Positions 21,318 through 30,088 are shown, numbered from the stretch's first letter. The stretch: 64,000 bases of DNA from Firmicutes bacterium UBA1422 (GCA_002304835.1 DBPK01000016.1:33005-97004), one strand, 5' to 3'. Numbers and translations: made by a program. Notes: generated by a model from the sequence alone, not told the origin.

Positions 21318-22559
21318 ATGAGTACAACACTTATAAAAAACATAGGACTTTTGCAGACTCCCATTGGCAGCCGCCCCCACGGGGGAAAAGAGCAGGGAGA
21401 GAATCTTAAAATAAAAAATGCGGCAGTCTTTGCAAGAAACGGAATAATAGAGGAAATAACAGAAAAGGGCAGATTGCCCGAGGCATTTGAAAAAGAAGAT
21501 GCGGATGAGATAATCGATGCAGAAGGCAATCTGGTGACACCGGGCCTGGTGGAAGGACATACTCATCTTGTTTTCGGAGGATACCGGCAGCATGAGATAC
21601 CTCTTAAGCTTAAGGGAGCAGGATATCTGGACATACTAAAAGCCGGCGGCGGCATACTTGATACAGTCAGAAAAACCAGGGAAGCCGGATTTGATGAACT
21701 ATATGAAAAAAGCAAAGGTTTCTTGGATGAAATGATGGAAATGGGAGTTACCACCTGCGAGGCAAAAAGCGGATACGGTCTTGATCTTGAAACAGAAGTA
21801 AAGATGCTGGAAGTCATAAAGAAGCTTAACGAAGATCACAGGATGGATATGGTAGCAACATTCATGGGAGCCCATGCAGTACCACCGGAATACAAAGGAA
21901 AACCTGATCAGTATATAGAAATGATCTGCGAAAAAATACTTCCTGTTATAAAAGAGAAAAATCTTGCTGAATTCGTTGATGTTTTCTGTGAGGAGGGAGT
22001 TTTTGATGAAGACCAGAGCAGAAAATATTTGAGTAAAGCAAAAGAACTGGGCTTTTCATTAAAGATCCATGCCGATGAAATAGAAGAAATGGGAGGCTCC
22101 AAGCTGGCCGGAGAAATAGGAGCAGTTTCCGCTGAACACCTTATTGCCATAGGACCAAAGGGACTAAGGGCCATGGCAAAGGCCAGCGTAACAGCCATGT
22201 GTCTGCCTTCCACATCTTTTTATCTGGGCAAGGATTTTGCTCCGGTGAGAAAGATGATAGAAATGGGTATACCTGTGGCAACGGCATCGGATTTCAACCC
22301 GGGTTCCTGCCCGTCCCTTAACCTTCAATTTGTTATCAACCTTGGATATCTTAAGTATAAAATGACGCCCGAAGAAATACTGACGGCAGTGACCATAAAC
22401 CCGGCATGTGCCATAGGAAAAGGCGCTCTATGCGGGACCCTTGAAAAAGGGAAAAAAGCCGATATGGTGATCTGGAATGCAAAGGACATGGAAATGCTTT
22501 GCTATAGATTCGGATCAAACCTGGCACTGGCAACGATAAAGGAAGGAGTATTGATTTAA
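21318..22559 (+). CDS. hutI: Imidazolonepropionase
   Basis: A metal-dependent amidohydrolase opening the imidazolone ring to N-formimino-L-glutamate. The 413 residues contain the metal-binding start VTPGLVEGHTHLVFGG, ATFMGAHAVPPEY, LKIHADEIE and ATASDFNPGSCPS. The stop codon overlaps the fchA start by one base (TAATG), so the two are coupled. Confidence 0.95.
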   Translation: MSTTLIKNIGLLQTPIGSRPHGGKEQGENLKIKNAAVFARNGIIEEITEKGRLPEAFEKEDADEIIDAEGNLVTPGLVEGHTHLVFGGYRQHEIPLKLKGAGYLDILKAGGGILDTVRKTREAGFDELYEKSKGFLDEMMEMGVTTCEAKSGYGLDLETEVKMLEVIKKLNEDHRMDMVATFMGAHAVPPEYKGKPDQYIEMICEKILPVIKEKNLAEFVDVFCEEGVFDEDQSRKYLSKAKELGFSLKIHADEIEEMGGSKLAGEIGAVSAEHLIAIGPKGLRAMAKASVTAMCLPSTSFYLGKDFAPVRKMIEMGIPVATASDFNPGSCPSLNLQFVINLGYLKYKMTPEEILTAVTINPACAIGKGALCGTLEKGKKADMVIWNAKDMEMLCYRFGSNLALATIKEGVLI

Positions 22560-23185
22560 TGGATCTAGCGGATTTGAAAGTAAAAGAATATCTGGATGTG
22601 CTTCAGTCAGATGCCCCTGCCCCCGGAGGCGGATCGGTAAGCGCTCTGTCCGGAGCTCAGGGAGTCGCCCTTATGATGATGGTGGCAGATCTGACCTGCG
22701 GGAGAGAAAAGTATGCGGGATTTGAAGATGTATGCAAGAAAGTCAAGGACCAGGCAGTAGGACTTTTCAGAGAACTGACTGTAGCCGTTGATAAAGATAC
22801 GATGGCTTACAACAAAGTAATGGAAGCATACAAAATGCCCAAAGAAAGTGATGAACAAAAAGAACAAAGAAAAAAAGCAATAATGGAAGCAAATCTTGAA
22901 GCCACAGAAGTGCCTTATCAGGTCATGGAGGTTTCATACAAAGCATTGGAACTTGCAGAGACAATGATCGGAAAATGCAACCCGAATGCGGCCAGTGACC
23001 TGGGTGTGGCGGCAGTCAGTCTTATGAACGCAGTCAAAGGAGCCTGGCTCAATGTGAGAATAAATATGCCCGGTCTAAAGGATGAAAAAAAAGAAAAGTA
23101 CTATATGGAAAACGGCAGCGGCATATACAAAGATGCCGAAAAAAAAGCAGCAAAAATATATGAAGTTGTTTTAAAGGAAATGTAA
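22559..23185 (+). CDS. fchA: Formimidotetrahydrofolate cyclodeaminase
   Basis: Releases ammonia from 5-formimino-tetrahydrofolate to give 5,10-methenyl-tetrahydrofolate. The 208-residue, mostly helical protein has the family motif DAPAPGGGSVSALSGAQG and NPNAASDLGVAA. In animals this activity is fused to the formiminotransferase; here it is a separate gene just before ftcD. The operon therefore ends histidine breakdown by charging one-carbon folate instead of releasing formamide; no hutG or hutF is present. Confidence 0.94.
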   Translation: MDLADLKVKEYLDVLQSDAPAPGGGSVSALSGAQGVALMMMVADLTCGREKYAGFEDVCKKVKDQAVGLFRELTVAVDKDTMAYNKVMEAYKMPKESDEQKEQRKKAIMEANLEATEVPYQVMEVSYKALELAETMIGKCNPNAASDLGVAAVSLMNAVKGAWLNVRINMPGLKDEKKEKYYMENGSGIYKDAEKKAAKIYEVVLKEM

Positions 23186-23200
23186 AACAGGAGATACAAA

Positions 23201-24097
23201 ATGGCAAAGATAATTGAAAGTATACCCAACATAAGCGAGGGAAGAAACAAAGAGATAATAGAGGCATGTGTGGACCAGATAAGACAGACACCGGGATGCA
23301 CACTACTTGATTACAGCTCCGACAAAAGCCACAACAGAACGGTCATAACCTACATGGGAAGCATGGAAGGCTGCGAAGAGGCAGGAGTGAAGCTGGCAAA
23401 AAAAGCGGTGGAGCTTATAGACCTTACAAAGCATGAAGGAGAACACCCAAGAATGGGCTGTGTTGATGTGATGCCCTTCGTGCCCATAAAAGAAGCCACC
23501 ATGGAAGATTGTATCGAGCTTTCAAAAAAAGTGGGAAAGAGGATCGCAGAAGAAGCGGAGCTGCCGGTATTTTTATATGAAAGATCTGCATCAGCTCCCC
23601 ACAGAGAAAATCTTGCAAAGGTGAGAAAAGGACAGTTTGAAGGTATGGCAGAAAAAGTGAAAGACCCGGAGTGGATACCGGATTTCGGAGGACAGAGGAT
23701 CCATCCCACTGCAGGAGTACTGGCGGTAGGAGCAAGACCTCCCCTGATCGCATATAATATAAACCTGGGCACAAATGATCTTTCCATCGCAGAAAAAATA
23801 GGCAAAATAATAAGGGAAGCCGGCGGAGGACTTAAATGCGTAAAGGCCATGGGAGTTATGCTGGAAGAGAGGAATATCGCTCAGGTATCCATAAACATGA
23901 CGGATTTCACAGTTACACCCCTGCACAGGGTAACAGAACTGGTGAGAAGGGAAGCTGCCCGTTACGGAGTTCCCGTAATAGGAACGGAGCTGATAGGCCT
24001 TTGTCCAATGCAGGCACTGTTTGATGCTGCCGAGTATTATCTGCAGATAGAAGATTTTGATGCATCCGTGCAGGTTATAGAAAACCATTTGCTTTAA
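23201..24097 (+). CDS. ftcD: Glutamate formimidoyltransferase
   Basis: Transfers the formimino group from N-formimino-glutamate to tetrahydrofolate, releasing glutamate. The 298-residue protein begins with the signature IIESIPNISEGRN and shows HNRTVITYMG, HEGEHPRMGCVDVMPFVP and RPPLIAYNINLGT. It has only the transferase part; the cyclodeaminase is the upstream gene fchA. ATG at 23201 follows CAGGAGATAC. It is the last hut gene; the kor cluster begins 58 bp later on the same strand. Confidence 0.95.
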   Translation: MAKIIESIPNISEGRNKEIIEACVDQIRQTPGCTLLDYSSDKSHNRTVITYMGSMEGCEEAGVKLAKKAVELIDLTKHEGEHPRMGCVDVMPFVPIKEATMEDCIELSKKVGKRIAEEAELPVFLYERSASAPHRENLAKVRKGQFEGMAEKVKDPEWIPDFGGQRIHPTAGVLAVGARPPLIAYNINLGTNDLSIAEKIGKIIREAGGGLKCVKAMGVMLEERNIAQVSINMTDFTVTPLHRVTELVRREAARYGVPVIGTELIGLCPMQALFDAAEYYLQIEDFDASVQVIENHLL

Positions 24098-24155
24098 AAT
24101 CTTTTGATCCGATATATATAGATATATCAAAAAAGAAAGTATAAAGAGGATAAAA

Positions 24156-25364
24156 ATGGATCCCGAAAAACCACAAAAAAAAGACAAGAAAACTGCAGTC
24201 CTGCAGGGAAATGAGGCATGTGCAAAAGCAGCAATACAGGCAGGGTGCAGATTTTTTGCGGGTTATCCCATAACCCCTTCCACAGAAATCATCGAAATGC
24301 TTTCCGGAGAAATGCAGAAAGCCGGAGGAGTTTTCATACAAATGGAGGATGAGATCGGATCGGCATGTTCCATAATAGGTGCCAGATGGGGAGGAAAGAA
24401 ATCTATGACCGCAACATCGGGCCCCGGATATACACTTATGCAGGAGGCCATAGGATTTGCAGCGGTCACAGAAACACCCACTGTGATCGTAAATGTACAA
24501 AGAGGAGGTCCTTCCACAGGACAGCCCACCATGTCATCCCAGCAGGATATATATCAGGCCAGATATGGCAGTCACGGAGATTATGAAATAATAGTTCTTT
24601 GTCCTTCCTCGGTGCAGGAGATGTATGATTTTACAGTAAGAGCATTTGAGCTTTCCGAAAAGTTCAGGACCCCGGTCATACTGCTTTCCGATGAAGTTGT
24701 GGGACACATGAGAGAAAAGATAACAATGAAGCCCCTTCCAAAAGACAAAGGTGAATTGACCCGGATATATGCGTCTTCACCCACAGAAGATTTTTTCCAA
24801 GGAGCATACTCCATGGTAGAGGGGCAACTTCATGATGAACTTGGCAGAAGGATAGGACATATCGCCCCCAAAAGCGGGGAGTTCATAAATAAAATATGCT
24901 CAAAGATCACTGATAACATAAAAGAAATCGCGGATGTGGAAGCTTTTTGCATGGAGGATGCGGAAGTGGCCATACTTGCCTACGGATCTGTTGCAAGATC
25001 TGCCATGAATGCCATTAAACTTGCAAGAGGTATAAAGGATGACAGGATAAAAGCAAAATTCCGTATAGTAAAGGATCTGTTTGTCAGAGGAGTTCCTGCA
25101 ACCATGCAAACAGATTACAGCCATCTGAAAGTCGGACTCATCAAGGTAAACACAGTCTGGCCCTTTCCCGAAGAAAAGATACAGGAACTGGCAAGAAATG
25201 TTGATCTGGTCATAGTGCCCGAAATGAATATAGGAAAATACTGCAGGGAAGTCAGAAGAGCCCTTTGGGATAAAACGGTAATATCCATGCCCAAGTGCGG
25301 AGGAGAGATACATTCTCCCAATGAACTTCTGGACAGGATACTTGAGGAGGTTTGGTGCAAGTGA
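24156..25364 (+). CDS. korA: 2-oxoglutarate (2-oxoacid):ferredoxin oxidoreductase, alpha subunit
   Basis: The pyrimidine-binding subunit of a ferredoxin-dependent 2-oxoacid oxidoreductase. The 402-residue protein starts with a charged segment followed by LQGNEACAKAAIQAGCRFFAGYPITPSTEI, the hallmark of the KorA/PorA family, with QRGGPSTGQPTMSSQQD. Gene order alpha, beta, ferredoxin, gamma matches clostridial kor clusters. Placement right after the histidine-to-glutamate genes suggests 2-oxoglutarate as substrate, yielding succinyl-CoA and reduced ferredoxin; a branched-chain 2-oxoacid cannot be excluded. Confidence 0.88.
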   Translation: MDPEKPQKKDKKTAVLQGNEACAKAAIQAGCRFFAGYPITPSTEIIEMLSGEMQKAGGVFIQMEDEIGSACSIIGARWGGKKSMTATSGPGYTLMQEAIGFAAVTETPTVIVNVQRGGPSTGQPTMSSQQDIYQARYGSHGDYEIIVLCPSSVQEMYDFTVRAFELSEKFRTPVILLSDEVVGHMREKITMKPLPKDKGELTRIYASSPTEDFFQGAYSMVEGQLHDELGRRIGHIAPKSGEFINKICSKITDNIKEIADVEAFCMEDAEVAILAYGSVARSAMNAIKLARGIKDDRIKAKFRIVKDLFVRGVPATMQTDYSHLKVGLIKVNTVWPFPEEKIQELARNVDLVIVPEMNIGKYCREVRRALWDKTVISMPKCGGEIHSPNELLDRILEEVWCK

Positions 25365-26185
25365 ACGAACTATATGAAAAATATATCAAGAAAGAATCAC
25401 TGCCCACACTTTTCTGTCCCGGATGCGGTAACGGAATAGTTCAGTTTGCCGCCATAAAAGCCTTTGAGAAGCTGGGCATAAAAGATGAACTGGCATGTGT
25501 GAGCGGTATCGGCTGTTCTTCATGGATACCCTGTTATTTTAAAATGGATGTTATGCATACCATGCACGGAAGAGCGCTTCCCTTTGCCGAAGGACTGAAA
25601 CTGGCCAGACCTGACAAAAAAATCCTTGTTTTCACAGGAGACGGAGACTGCCTGGCAATAGGCGGGAACCATCTGATACATGCGGCATCAAGAAACATAG
25701 ATCTTACGGTGATAGAAATAAACAATTATATCTACGGCATGACAGGCGGTCAAAAATCCCCCGCCACACCGGAGGGTGCAGTCACAAAGACATCTCCCTT
25801 CGGCAGTTATGACGAGCCCATAGACGGGTGCAGCCTTGTGGCCGCCGCCGGAGGAACTTATGTTGCCAGATGGACTACAGCCCATCCCGTGCAACTGGAA
25901 AAAGCCATTGCTGAAGGGATAGAGCATAAGGGATTCTCCTTTATTGAGGTACTGACACAATGTCCCGTCCAGGCCGGCAACAATATTTTCGGAGAAAAAA
26001 GTCCGGTGGCAATGATGGCAAGATATAAAGAGATGACCTACATATACAAGGAGGGAATGGAGATCCCCAAAGGCAAAGTAAGGATAGGAAGGATCAAGCA
26101 TGACACCTCGCGTAAAGAATATACGGATAAGGTTTTACAGAAACTACAAGAGAAAAACATAAAGAAAGGGCAAAGCAATGGCTGA
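25361..26185 (+). CDS. korB: 2-oxoglutarate (2-oxoacid):ferredoxin oxidoreductase, beta subunit
   Basis: The thiamine-diphosphate-binding subunit: FCPGCGNGIVQFAAIKA, the TPP motif GDGDCLAIGGNHLIHAASRNID and NNYIYGMTGGQ, then QCPVQAGN. Three in-frame starts exist (TTG 25352, GTG 25355, GTG 25361). The GTG at 25361 gives a 4-bp overlap with korA and good spacing from AGGAGG, so I prefer it (274 residues). The protein supplies one [4Fe-4S] cluster through its cysteines, while the separate ferredoxin-like subunit carries two. Confidence 0.88.
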   Translation: MNELYEKYIKKESLPTLFCPGCGNGIVQFAAIKAFEKLGIKDELACVSGIGCSSWIPCYFKMDVMHTMHGRALPFAEGLKLARPDKKILVFTGDGDCLAIGGNHLIHAASRNIDLTVIEINNYIYGMTGGQKSPATPEGAVTKTSPFGSYDEPIDGCSLVAAAGGTYVARWTTAHPVQLEKAIAEGIEHKGFSFIEVLTQCPVQAGNNIFGEKSPVAMMARYKEMTYIYKEGMEIPKGKVRIGRIKHDTSRKEYTDKVLQKLQEKNIKKGQSNG

Positions 26186-26402
26186 CATAACCATAGACAA
26201 AGCCTGCTGCAAAGGATGTGACATATGTCTTTCCATATGTCCCAAAAAAATATTTGTACACTCCAAGAAACGTAATGATTACGGCACGAATATGCCCGAA
26301 GCAGTCAACCGGGAGACATGTTTGTTTTGCGGTATGTGTGAAAGGCTGTGCCCTGATGGGGCAATCAGTGTAAGAAGGACAGAAGAGGATAAAGAAAAAT
26401 GA
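26178..26402 (+). CDS. korD: 2-oxoacid:ferredoxin oxidoreductase, ferredoxin-like delta subunit
   Basis: A 74-residue bacterial-type ferredoxin with two [4Fe-4S] motifs: CKGCDICLSICP and CLFCGMCERLCP. It passes electrons from the TPP subunit to soluble ferredoxin. It overlaps korB by 8 bp and korC by 4 bp, showing it is a dedicated subunit of this complex. Confidence 0.88.
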   Translation: MADITIDKACCKGCDICLSICPKKIFVHSKKRNDYGTNMPEAVNRETCLFCGMCERLCPDGAISVRRTEEDKEK

Positions 26403-26956
26403 GAATAAACGTGCGTTTCGCAGGTGCGGGAGGACAGGGAGTAATACTTGCTTCTGTACTTCTGGCCAAAGCATATGGGCTGGGGGAAGACTATAATATT
26501 TCCCAGACTCAGAGTTACGGACCTGAAGCCCGGGGCGGAGCCTGCAAAGCCGAAGTCGTGATCTCAGATGATTACATAGACTATATGAAGGTGGACAAGG
26601 CAGATGTTTTTATAGCCTTTAATCAGGTAGGCTTCAACAAGTACAAAGACACTATTAAAAAAGGTGCCATGGTGCTCATAAACAGTACGCTGGTCGAATC
26701 TGACGATCCGGATCATTACAGGATACCCGCCACGGCCATAGCCGAAGAGATGGGAAAACCCTTTGTCATCAATATGGTGATGCTGGGTGCACTTACGAAA
26801 CTTATGCCCAAACTTCATTATCCCGCTGTCGAGGAGGAGGTCATGGATAATTTTTCTGCCAGTATAGCAGGAATAAATCTTATGGCCTACGAAAAGGGAT
26901 ATGATGAAATGGAAAAGGAACTGGAAAAAAGAGAAAAAAATAATACAAAAATATGA
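26399..26956 (+). CDS. korC: 2-oxoglutarate (2-oxoacid):ferredoxin oxidoreductase, gamma subunit
   Basis: The CoA-binding catalytic-domain subunit. The 185 residues begin with the POR_N-gamma signature INVRFAGAGGQGVILASVLLAKA and have QTQSYGPEARGGACKAEVVIS. It starts in the overlapping ATGA of korD and is the last gene of the complex; a strong bidirectional terminator follows. Confidence 0.9.
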   Translation: MRINVRFAGAGGQGVILASVLLAKAYGLGEDYNISQTQSYGPEARGGACKAEVVISDDYIDYMKVDKADVFIAFNQVGFNKYKDTIKKGAMVLINSTLVESDDPDHYRIPATAIAEEMGKPFVINMVMLGALTKLMPKLHYPAVEEEVMDNFSASIAGINLMAYEKGYDEMEKELEKREKNNTKI

Positions 26957-26964
26957 CGAAAGAT

Positions 26965-27004
26965 AAAAGCGGCCCCGGCAGCATCATTGCTCCGGCCGCT
27001 TTTT
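26965..27004. terminator. Bidirectional terminator between korC and the convergent dtxR gene
   Basis: AAAAGCGGCC (26965-26974) pairs with GGCCGCTTTT (26994-27003) around a structured inner loop. A-tract and T-tract on the two arms make it work on both strands, fitting the convergent genes. Confidence 0.85.
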
Positions 27005-27026
27005 GTTATTCCTGAGTTTTCCGGTT

Positions 27027-27416
27027 TTACTTGGGTCCGGAGTTTTTGGGGCGGAGTTTCCTGTAATGGTTTTTTATGCATTCGAATGTTTTATCGCTTA
27101 TATAATGTTCCATCCTGCAGGCATCCTCATAGGCTGTCTTTTCATCCACACCTATTTCAACAAGAAATCCCGCCAGAAGGAGATGCTTTTCGTAGGTGTT
27201 TTCTGCGATTGAAAGGCCCTTTTCCGTCATTGAGATATATCCGTTTTGATCCATTTTTATATATCCGTTCTGCCGGAATTTTTTCATCTGCTCGCTGACT
27301 GTCGGTTTTGAATAATTCATTTCATTGGCTATGTCTATTGAACGGACAGAACCGTTTCTTTTTTTCAATATCAAAATAGTTTCCAGATACATCTCAGCAG
27401 CTTCCTGAATGATCAT
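27027..27416 (-). CDS. DtxR/MntR-family metal-dependent transcriptional regulator
   Basis: A 129-residue regulator with the DtxR winged helix (AEMYLETILILKKRNGSVRSIDIANEMNYSKPTVSEQMKKF) and the metal-binding/dimerisation helices (AENTYEKHLLLAGFL, DEKTAYEDACRMEHYIS). It lacks the SH3-like third domain, like MntR-type members. ATG at 27416 follows GGAGAAGGACC; a longer frame has no initiation signal. It is divergent from a small Cys-rich membrane protein whose promoter holds two GTTAG-CTAAC palindromes, so iron or manganese control of that gene is likely. Confidence 0.88.
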   Translation of the reverse strand: MIIQEAAEMYLETILILKKRNGSVRSIDIANEMNYSKPTVSEQMKKFRQNGYIKMDQNGYISMTEKGLSIAENTYEKHLLLAGFLVEIGVDEKTAYEDACRMEHYISDKTFECIKNHYRKLRPKNSGPK

Positions 27417-27446
27417 AGGTCCTTCTCCTTTCTTTTTCCTGATTTG

Positions 27447-27475
27447 ATTATAACATTTGTATTTTTTGCTATCAA
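27447..27475 (-). promoter_or_regulatory. Promoter of the dtxR-type gene
   Basis: TTGATA (27475-27470) and a perfect TATAAT (27452-27447) on the minus strand with a 17-bp spacer, about 30 bp before the start codon. Confidence 0.75.
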
Positions 27476-27487
27476 TGGGAAAAATCC

Positions 27488-27540
27488 TTGACACCGGAGT
27501 TAGGAGGTGCTAACATTTAAGTGAGTTAGGCGGCACTAAC
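27488..27540 (+). promoter_or_regulatory. Promoter with two palindromic DtxR-type operators
   Basis: TTGACA (27488-27493) and TAACAT (27511-27516) are 17 bp apart. Two near-identical palindromes overlap or follow them: GTTAGGAGGTGCTAAC (27499-27514) and GTTAGGCGGCACTAAC (27525-27540), both GTTAG-N6-CTAAC, 26 bp centre to centre. The first fills the -35/-10 spacer, so a bound repressor would block transcription. The half-sites resemble the TTAGG/CCTAA elements of DtxR-family operators. Confidence 0.7.
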
Positions 27541-27586
27541 CATATTTGCCAAAAACTTAGGAAATAAAACATAAAAGGAGAAGAAA

Positions 27587-27742
27587 ATGTTTGCTACTGT
27601 ATTAATAAGCATATTGCTGGCAGGAGCTGTGACTGCGGCCCTGAGGGCATTATATAAAGACAAAAAAAAGGGGAAAACGCTATGCGGGTGTGACTGTAAG
27701 AATTGCGCAGATCGTGGCATATGCAACGGAGAAAAGGTTTAG
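27587..27742 (+). CDS. FeoB-associated Cys-rich membrane protein (orphan)
   Basis: A 51-residue protein with one N-terminal membrane helix (VLISILLAGAVTAALRAL), a Lys-rich hinge and the cysteine tail LCGCDCKNCADRGIC. This layout matches the small proteins normally encoded right after feoB for ferrous iron uptake. A perfect AAAAGGAGAAG precedes the ATG. No feoA or feoB lies nearby; the divergent DtxR-type gene and two operator palindromes imply metal-regulated expression. Family assignment rests on topology and the Cys pattern. Confidence 0.75.
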   Translation: MFATVLISILLAGAVTAALRALYKDKKKGKTLCGCDCKNCADRGICNGEKV

Positions 27743-27751
27743 CGACCGATA

Positions 27752-27783
27752 CAAATGCCCCGGGGGGGATCCCGGGGCATTTG
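27752..27783 (+). terminator. Strong hairpin after the Cys-rich small gene
   Basis: A 13-bp perfect stem CAAATGCCCCGGG/CCCGGGGCATTTG with a short G-rich loop, but no long T-tract. It probably ends this monocistronic transcript. Confidence 0.6.
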
Positions 27784-27915
27784 CAGTGTGTGTATTCACA
27801 AAAGAAGGAAAGTTTGTATTGGAGAAATCCATACTTCTGATCTTTCTTGAGTATAAAACGCAAAAGTGACAAATATGTGAAAAAAAGACGCGACAAGGTT
27901 TCTTTCACCAAATCT

Positions 27916-29232
27916 TCAAAATTGCTGGCTTGTCATCAGCTCATACCATTCATTTATATCATCCCCTTCAGAATCATAAACGATATCACCGTTAAGTATG
28001 GTCATAAAAGCTTCCGGCAGTTTCTCTTTTTGAAGAGGGTCCTCTTCAAAAACAGTAAAATCAGCCTTCTTTCCCACTTCTACAGAACCGAAGTTTTCAT
28101 TCATCCCTATTTGATAAGCTGCATCGACAGTGAACTGCCTAATATAGCTGTTCATATCAGAAGAAGTGGCTTCTTCAGAGAAAATATCAGGGTCTTCTTC
28201 CGGGCCAAGATACCTGTATTCTTTTTCATGATCATTTACGATCATATCAAAACCTCTTGTGGAAATTTCAGCAAAAACTTTTTCGATATAATCATCTTTG
28301 ATTTTGCTGTTATCATTTTCGATGCTTAGCTTAAGAGTATTGAAATTGATAAAACCGTCAAGTTCGGTACATAATGTTTTTCCGTGCATAAGTCTGGAAA
28401 GCAGATATCTTGGATTTATGTTTGTGGCTACAGATAATGAATCAAAGAATCTTTGTCTAAGGAGTCCCTCCTGAAGCATGGAGATCAGAATGCTTTGATA
28501 GGCTTCGCTAAAAACCTCCGGGGAACCGCTGTTGAAAATACCGGTGATCCCCCGCTGACACCATGAAAAAGTTTGTTGGTTGACGGCGTATTTCAGGGCA
28601 TCATTATCAAAGGGATCAAGCACGGAGATAATGTAAGGGATGGTCAGTACTTCGACTTCGTCTTCCCTGGCAGCATTCCTGACCAGATCAAGAGCGGAAG
28701 AATTTATCCAGATACCGTCACCGTTTGCTGCAAGTATAACTGCAGGATCATCTCCTGTTATTTCATCCAGCATATGGGCGGCTTCTTCGGTTTTTTTGTC
28801 CGACATGATACTTTGCTCATAGCCGTAGGCAAAAAAAACATCAGGAGTATATCCTTCTTCGGATCCTGCACTTTTCCTTTTGGAGGAAATTCTTTGCGAC
28901 CATAATGAAAACTCGGAGGCCAGAGCCTCCTTTATTTCCTCTTCGTTCATTTGAGGGTCCAGAAAAAAGGAACATTCAGAAAAAGCGTCCATGACAGGAG
29001 AACCGTTTACATCCATAAGTCCCGGAGTCACATATTTTCCCTGAAGATCCAAAACAAATGTATCAGATGTCTGCATATCAAGAATATCTTCTATATCTCC
29101 TACGGCGATTATTATACCGTTTTTGCAGGCAACTGATTGGGCTACGGGGAGATCGGGATCCTGAGTATATATGTCAGCATTGATGATAATAAGGTCAGCC
29201 GTTTCTTTTTTTCCGAAAATACCAAAAGCCAT
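27916..29232 (-). CDS. YtcJ-like amidohydrolase-family protein lacking the metal-binding HxH
   Basis: The 438-residue protein has the layout of the amidohydrolase_3 (YtcJ) family: an N-terminal beta segment LIIINADIYTQD, the VTPGLMDVNG junction, a TIM-barrel middle, and the C-terminal GSVEVGKKADFTVFEEDP. Active relatives have PGxxDxHxH at the junction and the two His bind zinc. Here the positions read Asn76 and Ser78 (LMDVNGSPV), so this metal site is lost. The protein may be a non-catalytic binding protein or have a changed activity; no substrate can be proposed. ATG at 29232 follows GGGAGGTG. It is a monocistronic gene on the minus strand. Confidence 0.7.
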   Translation of the reverse strand: MAFGIFGKKETADLIIINADIYTQDPDLPVAQSVACKNGIIIAVGDIEDILDMQTSDTFVLDLQGKYVTPGLMDVNGSPVMDAFSECSFFLDPQMNEEEIKEALASEFSLWSQRISSKRKSAGSEEGYTPDVFFAYGYEQSIMSDKKTEEAAHMLDEITGDDPAVILAANGDGIWINSSALDLVRNAAREDEVEVLTIPYIISVLDPFDNDALKYAVNQQTFSWCQRGITGIFNSGSPEVFSEAYQSILISMLQEGLLRQRFFDSLSVATNINPRYLLSRLMHGKTLCTELDGFINFNTLKLSIENDNSKIKDDYIEKVFAEISTRGFDMIVNDHEKEYRYLGPEEDPDIFSEEATSSDMNSYIRQFTVDAAYQIGMNENFGSVEVGKKADFTVFEEDPLQKEKLPEAFMTILNGDIVYDSEGDDINEWYELMTSQQF

Positions 29233-29353
29233 AAACACCTCCCGGGATATAAAATCAAAAGTCTGGATAACACATGATTATATGAAGCATGCCTCAAAAG
29301 ATATTATAACATAAATGATTGCCTGTTATTATCGGATATGATAAGGTGGTCTC

Positions 29354-30088
29354 ATGGAAAAAGAAAAAATCTATGTGGCCACAATAGCTGCAGATGCAGA
29401 GGAAGTCATAGAAAAATACGGCTTTGGCAAAGAAGAGGATATGTTTATATATCCTCAAAATCTTGATAAAAAGACTCTTCCCGAAATAAAAATGCCTGAA
29501 AAGAGATTTCTGCACGGACCCTTCAACGAAGTATACCCTGCTGCAATAGATCCGGCTGCCAGAACGCTGTCAATGGCGAGAATAAACAGGGGATATGAGA
29601 TAGCCTGCAATTACGGTATAGAGGATATGGTACTGCATTCCGGATATGTACCTCTGATATATTTTAAGGAATGGCATCTTAAAGAATCGGTTATTTTCTG
29701 GAAAGAGTTCATAAAAGACAAAGAAGATATCACCGTTTATATTGAAAATGTTATGGACGATGAACCTTATATGATGCTGGAACTTGCAGAGAAGATCGCA
29801 GACAAAGGGATAAAACTTTGTCTTGATATGGGACATGCGAACTGCGTCAGCTCTGTGCCCTGCGAAGAATGGATAAAAGTACTTGCACCATTTTTAGGAC
29901 ATTTGCATCTGCACAGTAACAACGGGAATAAAGATGAGCACCTGCCCCTTGGAAAAGGAACATTGAATGCAGAAAAGGCAATAGAAGCGACAGAAAAATA
30001 CTGCAGAAAAGACACAACTTATACCATAGAAAGCACCCGGGCAGAAGCAAGCATTTTGTGGCTCAAAGAAAGGGGATTTCTCAAATAA
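29354..30088 (+). CDS. Sugar phosphate isomerase/epimerase-like TIM-barrel protein
   Basis: The 244 residues match the AP-endonuclease 2/xylose-isomerase-like barrel: FLHGPFNEVYPAAIDPAAR early, the strand VYIENV near residue 136, KLCLDMGHANCV near 157 and LHLHSNNGNKDEHLPLGKGTLN near 192, then YTIEST near 230. The Glu, Asp, His and Glu of those strands are the usual divalent-metal ligands, so unlike its neighbour it appears catalytically intact. Substrate is unknown. It is monocistronic, with an AAGGTGG site before the ATG at 29354. Confidence 0.75.
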   Translation: MEKEKIYVATIAADAEEVIEKYGFGKEEDMFIYPQNLDKKTLPEIKMPEKRFLHGPFNEVYPAAIDPAARTLSMARINRGYEIACNYGIEDMVLHSGYVPLIYFKEWHLKESVIFWKEFIKDKEDITVYIENVMDDEPYMMLELAEKIADKGIKLCLDMGHANCVSSVPCEEWIKVLAPFLGHLHLHSNNGNKDEHLPLGKGTLNAEKAIEATEKYCRKDTTYTIESTRAEASILWLKERGFLK

